Assembly (NCBI GenBank): GCA_020444765.1
Contig: JAGRHW010000132.1
Location: 1 to 9,184, forward strand
Origin: Gammaproteobacteria bacterium
Lineage (GTDB): Bacteria > Pseudomonadota > Gammaproteobacteria > Granulosicoccales > Granulosicoccaceae
Direction of reading: 5' to 3'
Length of the DNA: 9,184 bases
Shown piece after piece: positions 1-6,462 of this stretch (within the stretch, counting starts at the first letter, position 1; every line of letters starts with the position of its first letter). The notes below the pieces were generated by a model. The model was not told the DNA's origin, ran no database searches, and was given only the letters and a program-made list of their open reading frames with translations. The translations under genes and the position numbers were made by a program.

Positions 1-1
1 C

Positions 2-1549
2 GACATGAGTCTGTTGCAGCATTTTCTGTTGAAACGCCACAATCACCGGATTGACGAATACGGCGGTTCACTGGAAAACCGCCTGCGGTTGTTCAGGGAA
101 GTCATCGCCGACACCCGGGATGCGGTCGGTGACACCTGCGCGATTGCCGTTCGTCTGGCGGTGGACGAATTGCTCGGCGACGAAGGCCTGCAGCACGATG
201 GCGAGGCGCGCGAGATTATCGAGGCACTGGCCGAAGAGCCCGATCTTTGGGATGTCAATCTGTCCGACTGGTCGAACGACAGCCAGACCTCACGCTTCTC
301 CGACGAGGGTTTCCAGGAACCCTTCACCGGCTTCGTCAAATCCGTCACCAGCAAACCGGTTGTCGGGGTTGGCCGTTATACCTCGCCTGACAGCATGGTG
401 CGGGTTATCAGGCAAGGTTTGCTGGATTTTATCGGCGCCGCGCGCCCGTCAATAGCCGATCCTTTTCTGCCGAACAAGATCAGGCATGGACATCCGGAGG
501 ATATTCGCGAGTGCATCGGTTGCAATATCTGCGCGGCCGGCGACAACACCTGCGTACCGATGCGCTGCACACAAAATCCGACAATCGGCGAGGAATGGCG
601 CAGAGACTGGCATCCGGAGATTATCCCCCGGCTTGAAAAACCCGAATCCTATCTTGTCGTTGGCGGCGGTCCCGCCGGCCTCGAGGCGGCCCGTGCACTG
701 TCACAACGCGGCGCCGAAGTTATTCTGGCCGAAGCCGGCGACGAATGGGGCGGCCGTGTCAGCCGCGAGAGCAGACTCCCCGGACTTGCCGCCTGGGCAC
801 GTGTGCGCGACTGGCGTATGCAACAATTACAACAACGCCCGAATGCCGAACTCTATCTGCAAAGCGCACTCGACACTGAAGAAATATTGTCTTACGGAAT
901 AGCCAATATCGTCATAGCCACCGGTGCGGTTTGGCGTGACGACGGCGTTGGCCGTCAGCATCGCCAGGCCTTGACGTTTCTCGATAAAAGTCGAATAACA
1001 GGCGTGGAGCGTTTGTTGAGCAAAGGTTCCGAGGCAATAAGCGCCGATGGCCCCGTGGTCATCTTCGACGACGACCGGTTTTACCTGGCAAGCGTACTGG
1101 CCGAACTGATTGCAGGCGCGGGGTTCCACACCACTTTTGTGACGCCGGCGCCGTTGGTCGCGCCCTGGTCCGAGAATACACTGGAACAGAGCCGTATTCA
1201 GAAACGCCTGCTTGAACTCGATGTGCGGATTCTGCCATCCAGAAGCCTGGCCGGCATGAATAAGGATACGCTGACTCTGGCGTGCACCTATACCGGCAGA
1301 CAGGAGACGATCGATTGCGCAAGCCTGGTCCCTGTTACCTCACGCTTACCGTCGGATACACTTTGGCAGGAACTGCAAGATGGCAGGCAGCGCTGGCGGG
1401 ATGCCGGTATTCGGTCCGTCAGACGCATCGGTGATTGCTATTCGCCGGGACTGATAGCCAGTGCCTGCCATTCAGGTCATCTGTATGCCCGCGAGGCCGG
1501 TGAACAGCAAACCCGACCGGTTCTTCGCGAAGATATCGCCCGGCTTTAA
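2..1549 (+). CDS. Trimethylamine/dimethylamine dehydrogenase-like iron-sulfur flavoprotein, 5'-truncated by the window edge
   Basis: The reading frame is already open at the window edge. The Met at position 5 is internal: it sits just before the conserved RIDEYGGSLENR stretch of the Old Yellow Enzyme-type TIM barrel, so roughly 170-190 N-terminal residues are missing. Numbering from that Met, the FMN barrel ends with GVGRYTSPDSM and FIGAARPSIADPF (121-154). A [4Fe-4S] motif follows: CIGCNIC supplies C170, C173 and C176, and the later MRCTQN supplies C188. Then comes EEWRRDWHPE, a strong signature of the TMADH/DMADH/histamine dehydrogenase group. A Rossmann GGGPAG (220-225) and VIATGAVWR mark the FAD/ADP-binding domains. 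Relatives oxidatively demethylate methylated amines or N-methylated amino acids (TMA, DMA, dimethylglycine, methylproline) and pass electrons to a flavoprotein. The substrate cannot be chosen because the N-terminal active-site residues are outside the window. The gene converges on the minus-strand cassette with a 64-nt gap. Confidence 0.9.
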   Translation, partial: DMSLLQHFLLKRHNHRIDEYGGSLENRLRLFREVIADTRDAVGDTCAIAVRLAVDELLGDEGLQHDGEAREIIEALAEEPDLWDVNLSDWSNDSQTSRFSDEGFQEPFTGFVKSVTSKPVVGVGRYTSPDSMVRVIRQGLLDFIGAARPSIADPFLPNKIRHGHPEDIRECIGCNICAAGDNTCVPMRCTQNPTIGEEWRRDWHPEIIPRLEKPESYLVVGGGPAGLEAARALSQRGAEVILAEAGDEWGGRVSRESRLPGLAAWARVRDWRMQQLQQRPNAELYLQSALDTEEILSYGIANIVIATGAVWRDDGVGRQHRQALTFLDKSRITGVERLLSKGSEAISADGPVVIFDDDRFYLASVLAELIAGAGFHTTFVTPAPLVAPWSENTLEQSRIQKRLLELDVRILPSRSLAGMNKDTLTLACTYTGRQETIDCASLVPVTSRLPSDTLWQELQDGRQRWRDAGIRSVRRIGDCYSPGLIASACHSGHLYAREAGEQQTRPVLREDIARL

Positions 1550-1613
1550 GAGCCTGTACGACGTCTCTGATATCGGCTGGAATCGTACTGATTCGCCCCG
1601 CCCCCGGAACCTG

Positions 1614-2387
1614 TCAGTCGACCTGCAGGGAGCGCCGGATGTTCGACAGAATAAGATCGGTGGTTTGCGGCTGATCGAGTTGCTCGAAATCCACGCCGTC
1701 GAACCACTGATCGTAATACAGAGTGATTCGCTTGACTGCGCTCAGTCTGTCGTTGTCGAAGCTGAGGATATTGTCAGCGAACAGCAGACCTTTTTCAGCC
1801 AGTTTTTTATCGCTCACCAACTTGAAAGCCCGGGGCTCGCCATCGGCCAGTGAATAACTGCCCTGCAGGTAAAGCGTTTTGCCAAGCATGTCGACATCGG
1901 CGGGCAGACCGACGGTATCCTCGTCGGCCGGAAACAGTTCAATCTGCAGGCCACAATAATCGCCGGGCGGCGGAGATATTTCACCAAGCGCCACAGGTGT
2001 ATTATCGGCGGCGGTCAGATCGATGATATGCGGCACCGACAAGCGGGTCGGGGCTTCCAGCGCATGGGCATTGGCGGACGGGAAAAAGAACTCCAGGACG
2101 TCCCTGCCCCGAAGCGCAAAAGGCGAACCGCTGCAATCGGCTTTCAGCTCGACACTCCATTGCACCAGATAAGCCGCGTCCAGCGTCAGGGATACGCCCT
2201 CAGCATTGCTGAATGTCCGGGAGCCTGCGGGAACGCTCGCCGATGCATCTGAAACCACCGTCTGCCGATGCAGAACATTCAGTGTCAGACGGGTACCGGC
2301 GGTTTCACTGCTGCTTCCGCCGCCACAGGACTGTATCGATAGAAATAATGCAAGCCAGGAAAAAGCAGCGGAAATTCTAGAAATCAT
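1614..2387 (-). CDS. Small lipoprotein, possible diverged MbnP-like/DUF4382-like beta-sandwich; last gene of the metal cassette
   Basis: This is a 257-residue protein. A hydrophobic stretch ends in SIQSC, so Cys21 is the likely lipidated residue, followed by a GGGSSS linker. I do not recognise a named family with certainty. What can be seen is a beta-rich domain with two further cysteines (C85 and C145) that could form a disulfide. The order of elements resembles the MbnP-like protein encoded at 4490-5428: SPPPGDYCGLQIEL (138-151) parallels VPAGDYTGICLTV there, and GKTLYLQGSYSL / FADNILSFDN parallel HLNTGYNLHLG / LASDVVSFDV. It lacks the WNWQGGYKF tryptophan motif. Its ATG overlaps the stop of the barrel gene by 11 nt, so it is almost surely co-transcribed and translationally coupled. 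Its role is inferred only: a periplasmic partner of the MbnP/MbnH/barrel system, perhaps a metal-binding or docking lipoprotein. It could also be an unrelated beta-sandwich lipoprotein. Confidence 0.85.
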   Translation of the reverse strand: MISRISAAFSWLALFLSIQSCGGGSSSETAGTRLTLNVLHRQTVVSDASASVPAGSRTFSNAEGVSLTLDAAYLVQWSVELKADCSGSPFALRGRDVLEFFFPSANAHALEAPTRLSVPHIIDLTAADNTPVALGEISPPPGDYCGLQIELFPADEDTVGLPADVDMLGKTLYLQGSYSLADGEPRAFKLVSDKKLAEKGLLFADNILSFDNDRLSAVKRITLYYDQWFDGVDFEQLDQPQTTDLILSNIRRSLQVD

Positions 2388-3270
2388 AGGTTATTCCGAG
2401 ATTAAACGTCGTGTCTTCATCATGCCGCCCATTCAGGGAATCCACCAGCGGCACCTGTACCCGCGCATTGAGCAGAAGGTCATCAAGCAGCGTGAAGACC
2501 AAACCGGGCGTGACAAAAGTGAACCAGCCACCTGAATTGCCATCAGGCTCACCGGCGTATTCGTCTTTTTCGCTCCAGCGTGAATCCAGACCCAGTTGCC
2601 AGGCAAGCCGGTAATCCGTGGCGTATTGACCAAGCACTGTCAGCGTGACGGCGGTGCCGGGCTTGAAGTCCTGATCGCCTTCAGTCGAATATAAAACGGT
2701 CGAACTGGTATGCAGAAGCCAGGGGAAACTGAACGACGAATACCACACACCAAGCTGCGGAACATAAGCGCCCACTCCCGGCTGCGCGTCGATATCGAAA
2801 GGCTCGCCGCTGGCCGAGGTCTGCTCTTCCGCGCTCGGCAGGCGCAGACCCAGCGTCAGGCCATATTGACCTTTGCTCATGCCCGTATCGCCCTGCAAGT
2901 ACAAGCGTGCCAGCAGATCGATATCACCGAGCGCCTGCGTATCGATTTGTGCCAGATTTGCAGTTTCAACCTGCTTGTCGATAAACGGCAACCGCAGGCT
3001 GAGCGATACGCGCTGATTGATCGTCCAGGACAGACCCAACGACAGACGCTGCTCATCGACTGACAGACGATCAACGCCACGCAAGCCGAGTGTTTCACTC
3101 CTGGCAAGATATTCAAGCGAGACCCGCTTACGCCCGGCGTAAGGTTTTTCCGCACCCATCAGCGTCAGGGTCGGATCGCCGCAAAGACAGGTGGAACAGG
3201 CCGACGCACTGATCGGTGACGCTATTATCGCCGTCGCCAGAGCAAAGATAAAAAACCGCTTCACAGACAT
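2377..3270 (-). CDS. Outer-membrane beta-barrel protein with N-terminal CxxCxC motif, putative metal-linked transporter
   Basis: This is a 297-residue protein. It has a signal peptide (KRFFIFALATAIIASPISASA) with a predicted cleavage after A24, which would leave Cys25 at the mature N-terminus. The mature start reads CSTCLCGDPTLT (C25, C28, C30), a compact cysteine cluster suited to soft-metal binding. The rest is alternating amphipathic strands rich in Tyr, Ser and Leu (for example RVSLSLRLPF, YGLTLGLRLP, NARVQVPL). It ends in Tyr-Asp-Phe, a typical C-terminal recognition signal for barrel assembly. This fits an outer-membrane barrel of the loosely named 'transporter' type (MetA-pathway-like); no precise family can be given. 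The ATG overlaps the stop of the di-heme gene upstream by 10 nt, and its own stop overlaps the next lipoprotein start by 11 nt, so the three form one translationally coupled unit. It could carry metal or a metal complex across the outer membrane, or it may only anchor its partners; this is inference. Confidence 0.88.
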   Translation of the reverse strand: MSVKRFFIFALATAIIASPISASACSTCLCGDPTLTLMGAEKPYAGRKRVSLEYLARSETLGLRGVDRLSVDEQRLSLGLSWTINQRVSLSLRLPFIDKQVETANLAQIDTQALGDIDLLARLYLQGDTGMSKGQYGLTLGLRLPSAEEQTSASGEPFDIDAQPGVGAYVPQLGVWYSSFSFPWLLHTSSTVLYSTEGDQDFKPGTAVTLTVLGQYATDYRLAWQLGLDSRWSEKDEYAGEPDGNSGGWFTFVTPGLVFTLLDDLLLNARVQVPLVDSLNGRHDEDTTFNLGITYDF

Positions 3271-4472
3271 TCTTCGGCCATCGGTATATTGCCGAAGGGA
3301 TCGCCGAAACGCGGATCGCAGACAAAATCCCAGTCAGTCAGGGATTTCAGAAACGCCACCAGATCGGTTTTCTCCTGCTCGCTGATCTGGAAACTGCCGA
3401 TCAGATTGCTCTTCAGCGGACTTTTCGAGCCATCGCCGGCATTCGGTCCGGACTCGATCAGGCGACCGCCACGGGCATAATGATCGACGACCTCTTCCAG
3501 CGTGGCGATTGAGCCGTCGTGCATATAAGGCGCGGTCAGCTCGATATTGCGCAGGGTCGGCGCCTTGAACATGCCACGGTCCTCGACATCCGCGGTGATA
3601 TCGAACAGGCCCTGGTTGCCGGCCGGGTAAGCGCCTTCCCCGTCGATGTTATACAGGCCGTTGTTGTGAAACTCGATCTGCAGAAAGGTAATCCCGTCGT
3701 GATCGACCGCGCTGCTGAAATTGAATCCGCCATGACAGTGAAAACATTCCAGCCGTTCCGAATAAAACAACTCCATGCCCCGTTTTGCCGAGTCGGACAA
3801 GGCATCCTTCTCGCCGTGATAGGTGGAGCGGTCGAACGGTGAATTACCGGAAATCAGCGTCGACTCGAAGCCGACAAGCGCCTGGATTACGTTATCGGAG
3901 GTAAAGGGATTCTCATCGCCCGGAAAAACCTGTGCAAAACGCTGTTGATAATCCGGGTCCGCGGCGAAACGCGCCAGGATCTCGTCCTCGTTGTCCGTCC
4001 AGCCGAGCTCGACCGGCGTCTCGGAAAACATCGGCCCCATGGCCTGGCTGTGCAGATCGTCGGTAACCGGATTGGCCCAGTTCTGGGTTGCATTGTAGAC
4101 CACGTTGGTCAGCGACATCGCGTTACGCGGATGGACATCGCCCAGCGTGCCAACCGAGTTGGTGCGGCCATCGGTAAAGGCCATCGACTGGAAGTGGCAA
4201 TCGGCGCAGGACATATTGCCGTTGACCGACATCCGCCGGTCATAGAACAAGCGGCGACCCAGCTCGACCTGCGCATGGGTCAAGGTCTGCTCGCTGGTCA
4301 GGCGAGGCTCGGGAAAGCCCTTCGGCAAATTCCATTGATACAAGTCCGTCGCCGTATCACCGGAGCCTCCACCGCCACAGGCCGTCAGGGCAACAACACA
4401 AGCCAGGAGTTTACAAGCCGTCGGTAAACGGCTTGTAAACCCTGTTGCAGCAGTCAACAAGGGAACATGCAA
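3261..4472 (-). CDS. mbnH: MbnH-like (MauG-related) di-heme cytochrome c enzyme, lipoprotein
   Basis: With the TTG start chosen here the protein has 403 residues. Two c-type heme sites are visible: CADCH (C89, C92, H93) and CFHCH (C243, C246, H247). APTLRNIELTAPYMHDG (304-320) and TLEEVVDHYARGG follow, typical of the bacterial cytochrome c peroxidase/MauG superfamily. Tyr332 lies 14 residues after His318, where MauG has its Tyr axial ligand and classical peroxidases have Met; this points to the MauG-like side. ACVVALTAC gives a lipobox (Cys32), followed by a Gly linker. The family (TIGR04039) pairs with MbnP-like proteins and oxidises a Trp of the partner to kynurenine via a high-valent di-heme state. 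Start choice: the frame is open to an ATG at 4622, but that would overlap the upstream gene by 133 nt with a non-signal-like N-terminus. TTG at 4470-4472 has GGAG eight nt upstream, 17 nt after the previous stop. TTG codons at 4458-4460 and 4455-4457 are alternatives. Confidence 0.92.
   Translation of the reverse strand: MHVPLLTAATGFTSRLPTACKLLACVVALTACGGGGSGDTATDLYQWNLPKGFPEPRLTSEQTLTHAQVELGRRLFYDRRMSVNGNMSCADCHFQSMAFTDGRTNSVGTLGDVHPRNAMSLTNVVYNATQNWANPVTDDLHSQAMGPMFSETPVELGWTDNEDEILARFAADPDYQQRFAQVFPGDENPFTSDNVIQALVGFESTLISGNSPFDRSTYHGEKDALSDSAKRGMELFYSERLECFHCHGGFNFSSAVDHDGITFLQIEFHNNGLYNIDGEGAYPAGNQGLFDITADVEDRGMFKAPTLRNIELTAPYMHDGSIATLEEVVDHYARGGRLIESGPNAGDGSKSPLKSNLIGSFQISEQEKTDLVAFLKSLTDWDFVCDPRFGDPFGNIPMAEECL
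4409..4440 (-). repeat. Perfect 13-bp inverted repeat (stem-loop) at the start of the di-heme gene
   Basis: The arms are 4409-4421 (GTTTACAAGCCGT) and 4428-4440 (ACGGCTTGTAAAC), with a 6-nt loop at 4422-4427. The arms are exact reverse complements. On the transcribed minus strand the hairpin follows the probable TTG start (4472) by about 30 nt and lies inside the predicted signal-peptide codons. No U-tract follows, so it is not a standard terminator. It may act as an RNA stability, processing or translation-control element between the mbnP-like and mbnH-like cistrons; the role is inferred. Confidence 0.85.
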
Positions 4473-4480
4473 AACACCGG

Positions 4481-4484
4481 CTCC
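4481..4484 (-). promoter_or_regulatory. Ribosome binding site supporting the TTG start of the di-heme gene
   Basis: On the minus strand GGAG occupies 4484-4481, five nt after the stop codon of the upstream mbnP-like gene (4492-4490) and eight nt before TTG at 4472-4470. No in-frame ATG or GTG lies between this site and the lipobox, so it is the main support for the TTG start. Confidence 0.55.
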
Positions 4485-4489
4485 AGGTT

Positions 4490-5428
4490 TTAGTTGGCTG
4501 AACTTTTGCTGACGAACTGCTGCGTTTTGGCCGGCGTTACGTCCTCGGAATTGAACACGTAATCCAGTCCCAGCAAGGGCAGGATTTCGCGACAGGCATT
4601 GTCTTCCGGAAACGCCATGCAACCCGGAGGCGCATCGACATCGGCCGTCAGATCGGACTCGGCGAGCACCGGCGCCACGTCGAAACTAACGACATCGCTG
4701 GCAAGATCGAAACCGCTATCTCCGTCAAAACACACTTCGACGAGATTCGGCTGCTCGCAACGCTCGGCAGGTGAGGAAACCTTATCCGCCGAATCACAGC
4801 CGGTGGACCCCAGGTGCAGGTTATAGCCGGTATTCAGGTGGGTGGAATCGCCCGGATCGACCATGCCGTCGACGCGGATAAACTTGTAACCGCCCTGCCA
4901 GTTCCAGAACATACCTGAAGCGTTCAGCGGCGAAGGTGCAGTGGTATTGTCGAGATGATTCAGCTCGAACGGCACGCCGACCGTCAGGCAGATACCGGTA
5001 TAGTCGCCGGCCGGCACGGTGCCTCTGACCGCGGTGTTGAGCTCCGGCGTGCCGGAATCCTTGCAGGAATTCTCAAAGTCCAGCAGGGCGAGATTTTCGT
5101 ATTGCCAGACGCCGTCCTGTGTCAATTCCACAGCCGTTTTGCTGCCGTCGGCCTTGGTCAGCGAAATATCTGAAACGAAAACCCGGTAATCCAGTACTTT
5201 GAGCATACGTCCGTTTTCATCGCTGGCGATACCAAGATTGCCGTAGGTCTGGCCGCAAACGAAATCTTCACCGCCGACTTTCGCCGCAAAGTTCAGGGTC
5301 ACATCACTTGATTCGCCGGTAGCCGGATCGCCACTTTTATTGTCGTTGTCATCATCACTGCAGGCACTAAGACCGCCAATACAGCTTGCAGCCAGAAAAA
5401 ACACTGTCGACGCGCGTAAGCTATTCAT
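4490..5428 (-). CDS. mbnP: MbnP-like copper-binding lipoprotein (metallo-mystery pair four-Cys motif family)
   Basis: This is a 312-residue protein. Its signal peptide ends in GGLSAC (lipidated Cys23), followed by an acidic linker (SDDDNDNKSGD). The domain order matches the MbnP-like family (TIGR04052): NFAAKVGGEDFVCGQTY (C58), LDYRVFVSDISL, ENLALLDFENSC (C122), TVPAGDYTGICLTVGVP (C147), MFWNWQGGYKFIRVDG (W175, W177), GYNLHLGSTGC (C211), further Cys at 224, 233, 270 and 279, and VVSFDVAPVL. In studied MbnP/CorA/MopE-type proteins a Trp is oxidised to kynurenine by the MauG-like partner and the product helps bind copper. The WNW motif here is the obvious place to look, but W108 is also present, so the modified residue is not proven. 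The start at 5428 was chosen over an upstream ATG at 5509 because AGGAGG lies 5 nt before it and the signal peptide begins there. It leads the cassette and the di-heme gene follows after 17 nt. Confidence 0.93.
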   Translation of the reverse strand: MNSLRASTVFFLAASCIGGLSACSDDDNDNKSGDPATGESSDVTLNFAAKVGGEDFVCGQTYGNLGIASDENGRMLKVLDYRVFVSDISLTKADGSKTAVELTQDGVWQYENLALLDFENSCKDSGTPELNTAVRGTVPAGDYTGICLTVGVPFELNHLDNTTAPSPLNASGMFWNWQGGYKFIRVDGMVDPGDSTHLNTGYNLHLGSTGCDSADKVSSPAERCEQPNLVEVCFDGDSGFDLASDVVSFDVAPVLAESDLTADVDAPPGCMAFPEDNACREILPLLGLDYVFNSEDVTPAKTQQFVSKSSAN

Positions 5429-5433
5429 GAAAT

Positions 5434-5439
5434 CCTCCT
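5434..5439 (-). promoter_or_regulatory. Strong ribosome binding site for the mbnP-like gene
   Basis: On the minus strand AGGAGG is followed by ATTTC and then ATG at 5428-5426. This near-perfect Shine-Dalgarno fixes the start at 5428 and argues against the longer frame beginning at 5509, whose extra 27 residues are not signal-like. Confidence 0.85.
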
Positions 5440-5646
5440 TCTCCTCAAATTGACTTCTTTTCATGCAAACGGATTCGAGGCACAAACGACTTAACGACCA
5501 GCTCTTCACCGTAATCGGTTTGCAAATGTTTTTTTCAGACGTCCCGGACGAAATGCAGTGTTTTCGGATAAAAAAACCAGAATCAGGGGATCGCCACGGC
5601 GCCGATTGTATTGGAAGCTAAAAGCGCCGTTAATGTGGCAAATTGA

Positions 5647-5670
5647 CGCAGCCGGCTTCGGACGGCTGCG
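5647..5670. repeat. 8-bp inverted repeat in the divergent intergenic region
   Basis: CGCAGCCG (5647-5654) and CGGCTGCG (5663-5670) are exact reverse complements around an 8-nt loop. No T-run follows on either strand, so a terminator is unlikely. It may be an operator or a leader hairpin of the cassette transcript if transcription begins further upstream. Confidence 0.6.
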
Positions 5671-5817
5671 CGGATACTGTTAAAACTATTGACACGTTTT
5701 TGTTACATATCATTTTACAAAAGTTTAACTGCTGATTTTACAGGGAAAAAAATCCCCAGACCCAAGCCCAAACATCTGCTGACACCCAGGCGGTATTAGA
5801 GCTTTTCCTCAGTCCTC

Positions 5818-5826
5818 TGCTATGAT
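5818..5826 (+). promoter_or_regulatory. Putative extended -10 promoter of the lemA operon
   Basis: TGC followed by TATGAT (TATGAT at 5821-5826, one mismatch to TATAAT) forms an extended -10 element. The -35 region about 17 nt upstream is weak, as is common with extended -10 promoters. Transcription would start near 5833 and give a ~32-nt leader containing TGAGGA, 7 nt before the ATG at 5865. Confidence 0.45.
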
Positions 5827-5864
5827 TTGCCGGTGAATTACTGAATCCTCCTGAGGAACCACGC

Positions 5865-6458
5865 ATGCAGAAGCAATGGACGAAAATACTCGTGCTGATA
5901 CTGGCAATCGGATCGATCAGCGGTTGCGGTATCAATAATATTCCGTCTTATGACGAGGCGGTCAAAGCGGGCTGGAGCGAGGTGCAGAACCAGTACAAGC
6001 GGCGCTCCGATCTTGTGCCGAACCTGATCGAAACCGTCAAGGGATTCGCCGCCCAGGAAAAAGAAGTCCTGACTGAAGTCGTCGAGGCACGCGCCAAAGC
6101 CTCACAGATGGAAATCAACCCGGAAACCCTCAATAATCCGGAAGCCTTCAAGGCGTTCCAGAATAATCAGGATGCCTTGAGTGGCGCCCTTTCACGGCTG
6201 ATGCTGGTCGTTGAGCGTTATCCGGAACTCAAATCCAACGAGAACTTCCTCGCCTTGCAGTCGCAACTCGAAGGCACGGAAAACCGAATCGCCGTTGCCC
6301 GGCGCGATTACATCCAGGCTGTACAAACCTACAACACCGAACTGCGGACCATTCCCGGTCGCTGGTGGCGGGCCTTGTTGTATTCAGATGCCATGCCGGC
6401 GCAAAACTTTCAAGTTTCCGAAGCGGAAACACAAAACCCTCAGGTTAAATTCGATTAG
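5865..6458 (+). CDS. lemA: LemA family lipoprotein
   Basis: This is a 197-residue protein, the usual length for LemA. A short charged N-terminus and hydrophobic stretch end in GSISGC, making Cys21 the lipidated residue; many LemA proteins instead keep an uncleaved N-terminal anchor. The core signature is clear: a region around NQYKRRSDLVPNLIETVKGF (42-61), then VVEARAKA, YPELKSNENF (119-128), LQSQLEGTENRIAVARRDYI (131-150) and NTELRTIPG. This forms the long helical bundle of the family, exposed on the periplasmic side. The biochemical role of LemA is not settled; it recurrently sits with TPM-domain genes, as here. The ATG is preceded by TGAGGA at 7 nt. The next gene starts 4 nt after its stop, so the three downstream genes form an operon. 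Confidence 0.95.
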   Translation: MQKQWTKILVLILAIGSISGCGINNIPSYDEAVKAGWSEVQNQYKRRSDLVPNLIETVKGFAAQEKEVLTEVVEARAKASQMEINPETLNNPEAFKAFQNNQDALSGALSRLMLVVERYPELKSNENFLALQSQLEGTENRIAVARRDYIQAVQTYNTELRTIPGRWWRALLYSDAMPAQNFQVSEAETQNPQVKFD

Positions 6459-6462
6459 GGCT

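Larger units (their letters stand above)
5429..5864. other. Divergent intergenic region between the metal cassette and the lemA operon
   Basis: About 436 nt lie between two divergent starts and no credible gene is seen on either strand. The region holds the Shine-Dalgarno of the mbnP-like gene, a hairpin (5647-5670), an AT-rich stretch (about 5680-5750) with an imperfect dyad (5700-5720), a TTGACA at 5689-5694 without a good -10 partner, and an extended -10 element near lemA. On the minus strand TACAAT (5610-5605) is a possible -10 for the cassette, but its -35 is poor, so I do not call that promoter. Confidence 0.7.

Noticed and set aside
1556..1588. Inverted repeat GTACGA ... TCGTAC between the two convergent genes
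   Set aside because: Six-bp arms with a 21-nt loop and no T-run on either strand; likely chance, and not a terminator.
1461..1853. Plus-strand open frame spanning the convergent junction
   Set aside because: It overlaps the 3' ends of two well-supported genes in other frames, and has no signal, motif or ribosome site.
4473..4622. Upstream extension of the di-heme gene to an ATG at 4622
   Set aside because: It would overlap the mbnP-like gene by 133 nt and add a basic, non-signal-like N-terminus ahead of the lipobox; the TTG at 4472 with GGAG is more plausible.
5429..5509. Longer mbnP-like start at 5509
   Set aside because: The 27 extra residues are charged and Cys-containing, unlike a signal peptide, while the ATG at 5428 has AGGAGG at ideal distance and begins a clear lipoprotein signal.
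6211..6462. Longer start of the first TPM gene inside lemA
   Set aside because: The extra region is a frame-shadow of lemA; the signal peptide begins at the ATG at 6463.
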